Assembly (NCBI RefSeq): GCF_013204795.1
Contig: NZ_JABMKW010000016.1
Span: 1-64,000, forward strand
Reading direction: 5' to 3'
Length of the DNA stretch: 64,000 bases
From: Pedobacter panaciterrae
GTDB lineage: Bacteria > Bacteroidota > Bacteroidia > Sphingobacteriales > Sphingobacteriaceae
The first letter of the stretch is position 1. Each line of letters opens with the position of its first letter. The notes below the pieces were generated by a model. It was not told the DNA's origin, made no database searches, and saw only the letters and a program-made list of their open reading frames with translations. Positions 51,477 through 60,288 of the stretch are shown here, piece by piece. The position numbers and the translations under genes were made by a program.

Positions 51477-51608
51477 TTACCATTTAATAATGATGTAATT
51501 ATTAGTCATCAAATACCATAATCCACCAATAATCAACCCAATACCAAAACACAGAATCAGTTTACCAAAGGGATTACTCACAAAACCCCGAAATGTCCAT
51601 TTTTTCAT
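51477..51608 (-). CDS. Small membrane protein of the kdp locus, 43 aa
   Basis: ATG at 51608 reads MKKWTFRGFVSNPFGKL, then the hydrophobic stretch ILCFGIGLIIGGLWYLM and the end TNNYIIIKW, stop TAA. One transmembrane helix with a basic N terminus (K2, K3, R7). It lies between the porin gene (81 bp upstream) and kdpD (12 bp downstream) on the same strand. I recognise no family. Confidence 0.65.
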   Translation of the reverse strand: MKKWTFRGFVSNPFGKLILCFGIGLIIGGLWYLMTNNYIIIKW

Positions 51609-51689
51609 AGTAAATATTTGATTTTAACAATTACGGAATCCGCCTGGTTTTAGGTGAATTCCGTAATTCTAAACTATATTAATCTAAGT

Positions 51690-52760
51690 CTAAAAAGCAA
51701 CAGCAATACTTGCTGTAACTGCAGCATTGTTGTCTACAGCATTTAAATTACGCACAAATATTTTGTCTTTACTGCTATACATTTTACCTTCCAATCTAAT
51801 TACTGCATTACTCACAGGCGCGTAATCCACATTAAGGGAATATCCGGTTGTTTTAAAGCCATTAGGTGTTCCGGTAGCAATAAAAACACCATTCTTATCC
51901 TGGTAATATTCTCCTCTTGCGGCAACCGCCCAGTTGCTGTTGATCTTGTATTGTGCAACGGCAACAGGCGAAAGAACTTCATTTTTGTCGCTGCTTCCTT
52001 TTGTTTTCTGCTGTGTTCCGTAATCAAAGCCAAGAGTCAATCCAAACTGATCAGTTACCTGGAATATTCCATAAACATTATGATAGAACCGTGTTACCCT
52101 TATAGAGTCAGCACCTTCTGTTCCCAGGTAATTACTATAGTTGACAGTAATTTTATCTGTTGGTTTCCATGTTAACTGTACACCACCGGCCGGCTGGCTG
52201 TTTCCGCTCTGACGGGTAATTCTTTGCCATCCGTTCAAATAAAATGCGGCAGCAGTAAACTTTCCATCACTAGTACCATAGGTAATTTTTGCACCCGATT
52301 CATAATAAGGTGTATTTTCTGATGAGATGTTTCTTGTTAATACCCAGCAATCTTTAGAAACGGCACTTTCAAAACCAATATGTGAAGAGAAAATTCCGGC
52401 ATCCAACCATAAATTAGCTGTTTTGGAAAGTTTAACCCCAGCATTTGCTTCATAGATGTTTTTTAACACCCCAGGCTCAGCCGCTAGATTTGCATTGGCA
52501 TAACTTCCCGCCATTACAGCTACATTTGCCCTGATGGTTCCATTATCGTAATTCCCTTTGATGAAACCCAAATTTAAGTTCATTTCGTTATGACGGTTAT
52601 GAGAATAGATAAATCCAGGTCTGTTGTTATCCGTCGGTTTATTAAAATCGTAACCGAAATAAGTTTCCAGGTAACCACTCACTTTGATTTTTGATGTTTC
52701 CTGGCCGTATGCTAAAGATCCCGTAGTTAATGCTGTTGCTAATATTAAAAGTTTTTTCAT
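51690..52760 (-). CDS. Outer-membrane beta-barrel porin (BBP2/OmpL-like)
   Basis: 356 aa with signal peptide (ends GSLAYGQ). The remainder is beta-strand rich (KVSGYLETYFGYDFN..., alternating hydrophobics), ending AAVTASIAVAF with the C-terminal aromatic. Sequence resembles the OmpL/BBP2-type 'putative porin'. It is placed between kdpC and kdpD, so it probably admits ions or solutes when the potassium pump is induced. A long-stem inverted repeat lies upstream (52861-52903). Confidence 0.85.
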   Translation of the reverse strand: MKKLLILATALTTGSLAYGQETSKIKVSGYLETYFGYDFNKPTDNNRPGFIYSHNRHNEMNLNLGFIKGNYDNGTIRANVAVMAGSYANANLAAEPGVLKNIYEANAGVKLSKTANLWLDAGIFSSHIGFESAVSKDCWVLTRNISSENTPYYESGAKITYGTSDGKFTAAAFYLNGWQRITRQSGNSQPAGGVQLTWKPTDKITVNYSNYLGTEGADSIRVTRFYHNVYGIFQVTDQFGLTLGFDYGTQQKTKGSSDKNEVLSPVAVAQYKINSNWAVAARGEYYQDKNGVFIATGTPNGFKTTGYSLNVDYAPVSNAVIRLEGKMYSSKDKIFVRNLNAVDNNAAVTASIAVAF

Positions 52761-52860
52761 TTATAGTTTTGTTTTTTCTAGATATGGTCATCTCTGATGG
52801 CCACGTTATTGTATTATTTGTTGTTTTTGGATTAAAATTTAGGCCATACTTCCCCTGCCG

Positions 52861-52903
52861 CTGCCTGATCCGGGGTTTGGCAAACGCATTATGGATCAGG
52901 CAG
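52861..52903. repeat. Inverted repeat CTGCCTGATCC / GGATCAGGCAG between kdpC and porin
   Basis: 11-bp perfect arms separated by 21 nt in the 168-bp spacer. It has no T-run, so it may slow 3' decay of the kdpFABC message or separate expression of the porin. Confidence 0.55.
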
Positions 52904-52928
52904 GAGTTTCGGAGCGAGAGTCGTAAGA

Positions 52929-53495
52929 TTATTTTTTTAGCTCATCCAGGGCAAGGTTAAGCTTAAGTACATTTACGGATGACGGGCCAAACAGTCCTAA
53001 CAATGGCCCCTGAGTATTTTTAACTACCAGTTCAGCTACTGTCTTTTCATTTATTTTACGATAAGCAGCAATTCTTTTGATCTGGATAATGGCACCCTGT
53101 TCGGAAATGTTTGGATCTAAACCACTACCTGAAGCAGTGACCATATCGGCTGGAATATCAGCCTTTTTCAAAGATGGGTTGTATTTTAGCAAAGTGTCGA
53201 TTCTGCTCGAAACCTCTTTTAGGTAATCAGGATTTGAAGGCCCCTTATTGGAGCCGGCCGAGCCTGCAGCATTATAACCAACCGCAGAAGGTCTTCCCCA
53301 GAAATACTCCGGTTTGGTAAACGATTGGCCAATTGCGGCATAACCAACAACTTTACCATTTTTGCTGATCTTTTCGCCGCCACCATTTCCTTTTGAGAAG
53401 CCACCGGCAAAAGCAACAATCAATGGATAAATAACGCACAGTAATACCATAAGTACTAGTGTTAAGCGTAAGGATTGTATGATATATTTTTTCAT
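52929..53495 (-). CDS. kdpC: Potassium-transporting ATPase subunit KdpC
   Basis: 188 aa. One N-terminal membrane segment (LRLTLVLMVLLCVIYPLIVAF), then the periplasmic domain with GQSFTKPEYFWGRPSAVGYN, VTASGSGLDPNIS and LLGLFGPSSVNVLKLNLALDELKK. It stabilises the KdpFABC complex. It starts 12 bp after kdpB. Confidence 0.95.
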   Translation of the reverse strand: MKKYIIQSLRLTLVLMVLLCVIYPLIVAFAGGFSKGNGGGEKISKNGKVVGYAAIGQSFTKPEYFWGRPSAVGYNAAGSAGSNKGPSNPDYLKEVSSRIDTLLKYNPSLKKADIPADMVTASGSGLDPNISEQGAIIQIKRIAAYRKINEKTVAELVVKNTQGPLLGLFGPSSVNVLKLNLALDELKK

Positions 53496-53507
53496 GATTT
53501 CTATTTT

Positions 53508-55538
53508 TTAAACAAATAAGCCTACAACAATATCAATAAGTTTGATGCCTATAAAAGGGGCTATCACACCGCCAAGTCCATAGATCAGTAGATTTCTACG
53601 CAACAACGCACTGGCACCGATTGGTTTATATTCAACACCTTTTAAGGCCAGAGGGATCAGGATAGGGATAATGATTGCATTGAAAATTACAGCAGATAAA
53701 ATCGCACTCTCAGGACTATGCAATCCCATAATATTTAAACTCTGTAATGCAGGAATCGAAGCAATAAACAATGCCGGTACAATCGCAAAGTACTTCGCTA
53801 CGTCATTGGCAATAGAGAAGGTAGTAAGTGTTCCGCGGGTGATCAGCAATTGTTTACCGATTTCCACAATCTCTATGAGCTTGGTCGGATCATTATCCAG
53901 ATCCACCATGTTACCTGCTTCTTTGGCTGCCTGCGTACCACTGTTCATAGCCACACCTACGTCTGCTTGTGCAAGTGCAGGGGCATCATTGGTACCGTCA
54001 CCCATCATGGCTACAAGTTTACCCAAGGCTTGTTCTTCTTTGATGTAATTCATTTTATCCTCAGGTTTAGCCTCAGCAATAAAATCATCCACACCGGCTT
54101 TCTCTGCAATGAATTTTGCGGTAAGGGGGTTGTCTCCGGTAACCATTACCGTTTTTACACCCATTTTACGCAGGCGCTCAAAACGCTCACTAATGCCGGG
54201 TTTAATGATATCCTGTAATTCAATTACTCCAAGTGCTTTTTCATTCTCAGAAACAACAAGCGGTGTTCCCCCATTATTGGCAATTATTTTCACCTGCTCC
54301 TCAATGTCTATTGGAAAAGGATTTCCAGCCGTTAAAACAATGTTACGGATAGAATCAAATGCGCCTTTACGGATTCTTTTTCCATCCGGAGTATCCAAAC
54401 CACTTGACCTGGTTTCAGCAGTAAATTTGATGAATTTAGATCCTTCAGGTGCAGTAAGTAATTTATGATCTTGCAATACCGCAAGCTCTATAATAGATTT
54501 ACCTTCGGGGGTTTCATCAGCTAGAGAACTTAACATACAGGCATCAACGAATTGCTTCTTATCCATCCCCGAAGTAGGGTAGAAATTGGTGGCCTTACGG
54601 TTACCAATAGTAATGGTACCTGTTTTGTCCAGTAATAAAACGTCAATATCGCCTGCTGTTTCCACAGCTTTACCTGATTTGGTAATTACGTTGGCACGCA
54701 GTGCCCTGTCCATCCCGGCTATACCAATTGCAGACAGCAGTCCGCCGATAGTGGTCGGAATCAAGCAAACAAACAAGGAGATCAATGCAGCAATAGTAAT
54801 CGGAGTATTTGCATAATCAGCAAATGGCTTTAAGGTAACGCAAACAATAATAAACACCAAGGTAAAACTGGCGAGCAATATGGTCAATGCAATCTCATTG
54901 GGTGTTTTTTGTCTTGATGCACCTTCAACAAGGGCAATCATTTTATCCAGAAAACTTTCACCCGGCTGGGTATTTACCTGAACTTTGATATGGTCTGAAA
55001 GCACTTTTGTACCCCCGGTAACAGAAGATTTATCGCCTCCCGACTCACGGATTACCGGAGCCGACTCACCGGTAATGGCGGATTCATCAATGGTAGCAAT
55101 ACCTTCAATAATCTCTCCATCGGTTGGAATGGTATCTCCCGACTCGCAGAAAAATATGTCTCCTTTTTTTAATTGGTTCGAAGAACGGATCTCGATCTTT
55201 CCATTTGCCAGAACAACCTTAGCTGGTGTTTCTTCACGTGTTTTCCTTAAACTATCCGCTTGTGCTTTTCCTCTGGCCTCGGCAATGGCTTCAGCAAAAT
55301 TTGCAAAAAGAACAGTAAGCAGTAATATTAAAAAGATAAAAAAATTGTATAGTGGTGATCCCTGACCTGCGTTACTCATGGAGTATACAGTTACGTAAGC
55401 CATGATTACGGTACCGATTTCTACGGTAAACATAACCGGATTACGAACCATTACTCTGGGGTCAAGTTTGATGAAGGACTGCTTAAGTGCAGTTTGCACT
55501 AAAGCGGGTTCAAATAATTTATTAGATGAGTGTTTCAT
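53508..55538 (-). CDS. kdpB: Potassium-transporting P-type ATPase, catalytic subunit KdpB
   Basis: 676 aa. The phosphorylation motif [13 protein letters not shown] (about 305), TGESAPV actuator, [19 protein letters not shown] and [23 protein letters not shown] hinge motifs are all present. It hydrolyses ATP to drive K+ uptake in the inner membrane complex with KdpA, C and F. Six bp separate it from kdpA. Confidence 0.97.
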   Translation of the reverse strand: MKHSSNKLFEPALVQTALKQSFIKLDPRVMVRNPVMFTVEIGTVIMAYVTVYSMSNAGQGSPLYNFFIFLILLLTVLFANFAEAIAEARGKAQADSLRKTREETPAKVVLANGKIEIRSSNQLKKGDIFFCESGDTIPTDGEIIEGIATIDESAITGESAPVIRESGGDKSSVTGGTKVLSDHIKVQVNTQPGESFLDKMIALVEGASRQKTPNEIALTILLASFTLVFIIVCVTLKPFADYANTPITIAALISLFVCLIPTTIGGLLSAIGIAGMDRALRANVITKSGKAVETAGDIDVLLLDKTGTITIGNRKATNFYPTSGMDKKQFVDACMLSSLADETPEGKSIIELAVLQDHKLLTAPEGSKFIKFTAETRSSGLDTPDGKRIRKGAFDSIRNIVLTAGNPFPIDIEEQVKIIANNGGTPLVVSENEKALGVIELQDIIKPGISERFERLRKMGVKTVMVTGDNPLTAKFIAEKAGVDDFIAEAKPEDKMNYIKEEQALGKLVAMMGDGTNDAPALAQADVGVAMNSGTQAAKEAGNMVDLDNDPTKLIEIVEIGKQLLITRGTLTTFSIANDVAKYFAIVPALFIASIPALQSLNIMGLHSPESAILSAVIFNAIIIPILIPLALKGVEYKPIGASALLRRNLLIYGLGGVIAPFIGIKLIDIVVGLFV

Positions 55539-55544
55539 TATAAT

Positions 55545-57263
55545 CTATTTAAGCATGGTAAAGTATTCTGCCAATGGGCCTAAAGCCAGAGCAGGGAAAT
55601 AAGAAAGCGCATTCAGTACAATGATCACTGCAAAAGTCATCAGACTGAAAGTCAAAGTATCTGTTTTCAAGGTACCAGCAGACTCCGGGATGTATTTTTT
55701 AGAACCTAGTAAACCTGCAATGGCAACAGGGCCTATAATCGGTAGGAAACGACCAAGGAATAGAACGAAGCCACTGGCTACGTTCCAGAAAACATTATTG
55801 TCACCCAGACCTTCAAAACCAGAACCGTTATTGGCATTGGATGAGGTCATTTCGTACAACATCTCCGAGAAACCGTGGAAGCCGGGATTGTTTAACCAGT
55901 TCTTAGGTTGTACCGCCCATCCAGCTTCCCCGTGATTCGTAAATACATAACTGGCAATTGCCGTTCCTGCCAAGATCAGAAAAGGACTCAGTAAGGTGAT
56001 CAATGCTGCAATCTTAACCTCTCTGGCTTCTACCTTATGCCCAAGGAATTCCGGTGTTCTTCCCACCATCAATCCGGAAATAAATACAGCAATGATCAGG
56101 TAAATAAAATAATTCAATACACCAACACCGCAACCTCCATAAAAAGAGTTGATCATCATACCCAGTAATTGCCATGCGCCTGTTAGTGGCATGGTACTGT
56201 CATGCATCCCGTTAACGGAACCGGTAGAGATAATGGTGGTTACTGTGCTCCAATAGCCGGTTATGGCTGGGCCAAAACGAACTTCCTTGCCTTCCATAGC
56301 CCCGGTAGCCTGCGAAATGCCCATTTTTGCAATGGCAGGATTTCCTCCAAGCTCGGAACTTACAGTAGGGATCAGCAGGAGTAGCATACCAATCGTCATG
56401 ACCCCAAAGATCATCCAGGCAAGTCTCCTACGTCTGATGAAAATGCCAAATGCGATGACCATTGCAATAGGAATAATTACCTGTGCAACCAATTCAACGG
56501 TATTGGTGATGTAATTCGGATTTTCCAAAGGGTGGGTAGAGTTTGCACCAAACCATCCACCACCATTAGTACCCAAGTGCTTAATGGCAATAAAAGCAGC
56601 TGCAGGGCCTCTTGAAACATTTACTGTATCTCCCTGAACAGAAATAAACTGATCTTTAGCTTCATAGCTTGTTGGAGAACCGTTAAAGGCAAGAATAATT
56701 GCCATTACCAATGATAACGGAAGTAATAACCTGGTAATAGATTTCACAAAGAATTCCCAGAAGTTACCAAGTTTAGTGCTTGTTTTATCCCTGAAAGCTT
56801 TAAAGAAAACTACAGCAGCAGCAAGGCCTGTAGCCGCACTAACAAACTGGAGAAACATCAGTACAAAATGCTGGGTAAGATAAGTTACACCCGATTCTCC
56901 TGAATAGTGCTGCAGGTTACAGTTTACCACGAAACTGATGATTGTATTAAAAGAAAGATCGGGTGTCATTCCTGGGTTTCCGTCAGGATTCAACGGAAGC
57001 TTGTCCTGATACATCAGAACAAAAAATCCATAAACAAGCCATACAAGATTGATGGTTAACAGCGCCTTCATGTGCTGCTTCCAATTCATCTCTTCTTTGG
57101 GGTTAATACCAGAAAGCTTATAGATTGCGGATTCAATAGGTTTTAAAAAGTCTGTCCAAACTTTTTCTCCGGCAAATACCTTTGCCAGGTACTTGCCTAG
57201 CGGAATAGCGATGACCAGTGTAAGCAGGTAGGTCGCAACAATTCCAAGTAATTCTGTGTTCAT
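55545..57263 (-). CDS. kdpA: Potassium-transporting ATPase subunit KdpA
   Basis: 572 aa inner-membrane K+-selective channel subunit related to Trk/Ktr. About ten hydrophobic spans; selectivity-filter-like glycine motifs: NCNLQHYSGESGVTY, LGTNGGGWFGANSTHPLENP, FYGGCGVGVLNYFIY and SSNANNGSGFEGLG. Start set at ATG 57263 (MNTELLGI); the 57272 ATG adds MYI and would leave no room after kdpF. Confidence 0.96.
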   Translation of the reverse strand: MNTELLGIVATYLLTLVIAIPLGKYLAKVFAGEKVWTDFLKPIESAIYKLSGINPKEEMNWKQHMKALLTINLVWLVYGFFVLMYQDKLPLNPDGNPGMTPDLSFNTIISFVVNCNLQHYSGESGVTYLTQHFVLMFLQFVSAATGLAAAVVFFKAFRDKTSTKLGNFWEFFVKSITRLLLPLSLVMAIILAFNGSPTSYEAKDQFISVQGDTVNVSRGPAAAFIAIKHLGTNGGGWFGANSTHPLENPNYITNTVELVAQVIIPIAMVIAFGIFIRRRRLAWMIFGVMTIGMLLLLIPTVSSELGGNPAIAKMGISQATGAMEGKEVRFGPAITGYWSTVTTIISTGSVNGMHDSTMPLTGAWQLLGMMINSFYGGCGVGVLNYFIYLIIAVFISGLMVGRTPEFLGHKVEAREVKIAALITLLSPFLILAGTAIASYVFTNHGEAGWAVQPKNWLNNPGFHGFSEMLYEMTSSNANNGSGFEGLGDNNVFWNVASGFVLFLGRFLPIIGPVAIAGLLGSKKYIPESAGTLKTDTLTFSLMTFAVIIVLNALSYFPALALGPLAEYFTMLK

Positions 57264-57272
57264 AATGTACAA

Positions 57273-57350
57273 TTAAAATTTTTCAGGTTTAATCAACACG
57301 TAAATCATATAGATAAATACGGCGATTGCGATAATAAATAATGCAGTCAT
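57273..57350 (-). CDS. kdpF: KdpF small subunit, 25 aa
   Basis: ATG at 57350 reads MTALFIIAIAVFIYMIYV, then LIKPEKF, TAA. It has a single transmembrane helix with the KdpF-type end 'Y-x-LIxPEKF'. It lies 9 bp before kdpA and is too short for most gene finders. KdpF stabilises the pump. Confidence 0.85.
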   Translation of the reverse strand: MTALFIIAIAVFIYMIYVLIKPEKF

Positions 57351-57354
57351 AATT

Positions 57355-57438
57355 TTAGATTTTTTCGAACCAGTCGATTGATTTGTAAACTACCCAGCAG
57401 AGGATCAGCAGGGCTAAAAAAAGCAGGATTGTAAGCAT
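57355..57438 (-). CDS. Tiny membrane protein heading the kdp operon, 27 aa
   Basis: ATG at 57438 reads MLTILLFLALLILCWVVYK, then SIDWFEKI, TAA. It is one hydrophobic helix with a short charged tail, a 'second KdpF-like' peptide. It is separated from kdpF by only 4 bp and lies 28 bp downstream of a promoter-like element. I recognise no family. Confidence 0.65.
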   Translation of the reverse strand: MLTILLFLALLILCWVVYKSIDWFEKI

Positions 57439-57466
57439 GATATTTTTATTTTGTGAGAAGCATAAG

Positions 57467-57481
57467 CCAATTCATATACCA
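57467..57481 (-). promoter_or_regulatory. Sigma-54-like promoter TGG-N8-TTG before kdp
   Basis: On the minus strand TGGTATATGAATTGG puts TGG and TTG at the -24/-12 spacing of sigma-54 promoters (TGGCACnnnnnTTGC), but the -12 is TTGG rather than TTGC and -24 is TGGTAT. A suggestive but imperfect match. Confidence 0.3.
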
Positions 57482-57561
57482 CACTTAGATATAAACACAT
57501 AAAATCCTGATTTACAGATACATAAAACACAAAAATATTTTAACATCTTATTATTGAACAG

Positions 57562-57590
57562 AAAAACCCTTCCATTATGGAAGGGTTTTT
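57562..57590. terminator. Terminator of the M20 gene
   Basis: 13-bp stem AAAAACCCTTCCA / TGGAAGGGTTTTT with a 3-nt loop, T-runs on both strands; it lies downstream of the M20 stop on the minus strand. Confidence 0.9.
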
Positions 57591-57638
57591 ATCAAAATGA
57601 AAAAGTCTGTTTTGTATCAATTAGAATGGCACTTTTCA

Positions 57639-58745
57639 TCATGCGGAGGTGTATAATTGCTGATCCAGACTAGAATCATTAACAAGATATGGGAAAATAG
57701 ATTCTAAAAGATTGATATAAATGGTGATCCCATCACTTATTTCTGCAAGATAAATGTATTCATCAGCTGAATGAGAGCGGGCAGAATCTCCAGGGCCTAT
57801 TTTAACAGATGGCATTTCAAGCCAGCCCTGATCGGAGCTGGTTGGGGAGATGTATGTTTTTCTGCCAATGGCAATACCAGTTCTGACAAGGGGGTGCAAA
57901 AGATCAATTGCTGATGGTGTGAGTACGTTAGGACGAAGCGTGGTATCACAAAAGGTATGATTTTTAATTGTATTGAGTATTTCCTTTTCTGTATAACTAT
58001 GATCAAATCTGATATCAATGGTAAAGCTGCATTCGCCCGGAACAATGTTATGCTGTATACCCGCATTGATCTGAGTAACAGTCATTTTTACTGGATTTGG
58101 AAGATTAGAGTCAATAGGAAAAACATAGCTTGAAAACCAATGAATGTCTTTCAGCGCTTTGTAAATGGCATTATCTCCTTCTTCTCTTGCCGCATGCCCG
58201 GGCCTACCAGTCGAAACGCAGTCCAATACCATAGAGCCTTTTTCGGCAACCGCCATATGCATATTCGTAGGTTCCCCAACAATCGCAAATGAAATAGGCA
58301 TTAAATCATCCAGAATAGACTTAATCCCTTTTCTGCCAGAATTCTCTTCTTCTGCAGTTGCGGCCAGGCATAAATTAAAAGGAAGGTCTTTCCTTTCATA
58401 GAAAAAAAGAAACGCAGAAATCAGTGAAACCAAAGGTCCGCCTGCATCGTTACTACCCAAGCCATAAAGTTTTCCATCTTTAATCAGCGGCACAAAGGGA
58501 TCGTTATTATATTGATCATTTGGTTTCACTGTATCATGATGGGAATTCAATAAAATGATGGGTTTTAAGGGATCAAAGTATTTATTGTAACACCAGATGT
58601 TATTGTATTTACGGATAGTAAATACTTCATGGTCATTTAAGAAGGATTCAATACAATCTGCAGTTAGCTTTTCCTCTGTACTAAATGAAGGGATTTTAAT
58701 TAGTTTTTCCAGTAGTTCAACCGCCTGGTCATATAATTTGTTCAT
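57639..58745 (-). CDS. ArgE-type M20 deacetylase (N-acetylornithine/acetylcitrulline deacetylase-like)
   Basis: 368 aa. M20 metal motifs in order: LLNSHHDTV (about 65-73), GLGSNDAGG (Asp100), AAEEENSG-like ATAEEENSG (Glu132/133), VGEPTNMH (Glu158) and SARSHSADEY (His325). The dimerisation domain (about 167-281) is inserted, with the GHAA His184 that completes the active site. It belongs to the Bacteroidota ArgE group, which removes an acyl group from ornithine or citrulline intermediates. No other arg genes are adjacent. Start at ATG 58745 keeps the promoter-like element 39 nt upstream. Confidence 0.88.
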   Translation of the reverse strand: MNKLYDQAVELLEKLIKIPSFSTEEKLTADCIESFLNDHEVFTIRKYNNIWCYNKYFDPLKPIILLNSHHDTVKPNDQYNNDPFVPLIKDGKLYGLGSNDAGGPLVSLISAFLFFYERKDLPFNLCLAATAEEENSGRKGIKSILDDLMPISFAIVGEPTNMHMAVAEKGSMVLDCVSTGRPGHAAREEGDNAIYKALKDIHWFSSYVFPIDSNLPNPVKMTVTQINAGIQHNIVPGECSFTIDIRFDHSYTEKEILNTIKNHTFCDTTLRPNVLTPSAIDLLHPLVRTGIAIGRKTYISPTSSDQGWLEMPSVKIGPGDSARSHSADEYIYLAEISDGITIYINLLESIFPYLVNDSSLDQQLYTSA

Positions 58746-58783
58746 ATTGATGATGTTTATGATTAAATGTTGAACACGGCAAT

Positions 58784-58798
58784 TCAAAAGGAATGCCC
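58784..58798 (-). promoter_or_regulatory. GGGCAT-N5-TTGA promoter-like element before the M20 gene
   Basis: On the minus strand GGGCATTCCTTTTGA has the spacing of a sigma-54 site (GG/TTG) but departs at the first and last bases. A matching element precedes the GNAT gene at 61277-61291. Confidence 0.35.
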
Positions 58799-58880
58799 CA
58801 GTCATAAATCATCAAAAAAATGCAGTTAATTAGCTTAAATAAGCGATAAAATATTTTTTAGGTCTTGAATGAATAAAATT

Positions 58881-58915
58881 TACCATATCAAAATGGTATG
58901 ATTAATTTCATTTTG
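58881..58915. promoter_or_regulatory. Candidate activator site upstream of the M20 gene
   Basis: Palindrome TACCAT-N6-ATGGTA at 58881-58898 overlaps the start of a 23-nt block (58893-58915) that also occurs at 61388-61410 with four differences. Its distance to the promoter-like element (94 nt) suits an NtrC-type upstream site. Confidence 0.4.
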
Positions 58916-58930
58916 AAGAACTGGGAGTTT

Positions 58931-60268
58931 CTAAATTTTATATTCTTCAATTTTTCGATATAATGTAGTAAGTCCTATCCCCAATAAGCGGGCAGTCTCT
59001 GTCTTATTTCCTTTGGTATATGTTAGTACTTTAAGAATATGCTGTTTCTCAACCTGCTCCATTTTCATTGGATCTGTCTCCCCTACCTGTTGCTCTAAAG
59101 CGTGAAACTCATAAGGTAGCAGATTCGCTGTAACTGAGTTCCCGTCGGCAAGAATAACGACACGCTCAATTACGTTTTTTAGCTCTCTGATGTTCCCCTT
59201 CCAGTTGTGCTTAAGGAGTAGTTCAGCAAAATCATCCCCCATTAAAAGCTCCTGCTTGTTTACTTTATTCGCAAATTCTTTTAAATAATGTTTGGCGATT
59301 AGTAAAATATCTGATTTCCGTTGAGATAAAGGTGGAAGTTCAATAGAAAATACGGAAAGGCGGTAATAAAGATCTAATCTGAACTTCCCACTTTCTGCTT
59401 CCGTTTTTAAGTCTCTGTTGGTGGCAGCAATAATGCGGACATTCACTTTACTTGTTTGGGTATCTCCTACCTTTATAAAGGTTTGATTTTCCAATACGCG
59501 AAGCAATTTTGCTTGCAAATCCAGGTTCATCTCTCCAATCTCATCCAGAAACAAAGTTCCTTCATTTGCTTCTTCCAGCAAACCTTTTTTATCTCTTACT
59601 GCTCCAGTAAATGCACCTTCTTTATGCCCAAACAATTCACTTTCTAAAAGTTCATGATTAAATCCGCTACAGTTTACGGCAACGAAAGGCTTCATTTTCC
59701 TTAAACTTTCGTAATGTATCGCTTGTGCGAACACCTCTTTCCCCGTACCCGTCTCGCCAAGTAAAAGAACAGTAGTATCTGTACCGGCAACCTTTTCAGA
59801 TAGCGCTATCGCTTCTTTAATAGCCTTAGACTGACCAAGTATGCCCGTAAAATCATATTTTCTGGCTACTTTATTTTCCAGTTCACTAATCCTAAACTGG
59901 AGTTTGGCTTTATCTAATGCTTTATAAACAAGGGGGATGATTTTGTCATTATCATCCCCCTTAGTAATATAATCAAAAGCGCCATTGCGCATTGCCATTA
60001 CACCATCTTGTATTGTACCAAAAGCAGTCAGATTGATCACCTCGGTATAAGGTTTTATTTTCTTGATCTCTTTTACGAGTTCAACTCCATTAATATCCGG
60101 AAGTTTTACATCACTAATTACTACATATACATCCTGGGCAGCTAGAATTTTCAGGCCTTCTTTGCCTGTATTTGCCTGAAAAACCTTGAAGCCTTCCAAT
60201 TCAATGATGCGCGCCAGCAGGCTGCAGATCTTTTTCTCGTCGTCTATTATTAAAACGGTGTTTTGCAT
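58931..60268 (-). CDS. NtrC-family sigma-54-dependent response regulator
   Basis: 445 aa from ATG 60268. REC domain (1-120) with phospho-acceptor Asp in VVISDVKLPDING; AAA+ domain with GETGTGKEVFAQAIHYES (Walker A), the sigma-54 contact ESELFGHKEGAFTGA, GTLFLDEIGEMNLDLQAKLLRVLE and the arginine-finger region; a Fis-type HTH at the end (NKTETARLLGIGLTTLYRKI). It opens sigma-54 promoters when phosphorylated. No cognate kinase is adjacent. It follows the GNAT gene by 20 bp and precedes the M20 gene, all on the same strand. Confidence 0.93.
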   Translation of the reverse strand: MQNTVLIIDDEKKICSLLARIIELEGFKVFQANTGKEGLKILAAQDVYVVISDVKLPDINGVELVKEIKKIKPYTEVINLTAFGTIQDGVMAMRNGAFDYITKGDDNDKIIPLVYKALDKAKLQFRISELENKVARKYDFTGILGQSKAIKEAIALSEKVAGTDTTVLLLGETGTGKEVFAQAIHYESLRKMKPFVAVNCSGFNHELLESELFGHKEGAFTGAVRDKKGLLEEANEGTLFLDEIGEMNLDLQAKLLRVLENQTFIKVGDTQTSKVNVRIIAATNRDLKTEAESGKFRLDLYYRLSVFSIELPPLSQRKSDILLIAKHYLKEFANKVNKQELLMGDDFAELLLKHNWKGNIRELKNVIERVVILADGNSVTANLLPYEFHALEQQVGETDPMKMEQVEKQHILKVLTYTKGNKTETARLLGIGLTTLYRKIEEYKI

Positions 60269-60288
60269 CGCTGATAATTTCAACAATA

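Noticed and set aside
53671-54468. Several frames of 100-125 aa on the strand opposite kdpB
   Set aside because: Shadows of the kdpB coding sequence, with no independent motif or start signal.
58784-58798. Firm sigma-54 promoter call for the M20, GNAT and kdp genes
   Set aside because: The -12 elements end TTGA or TTGG instead of TTGC, so I report them only as candidates.
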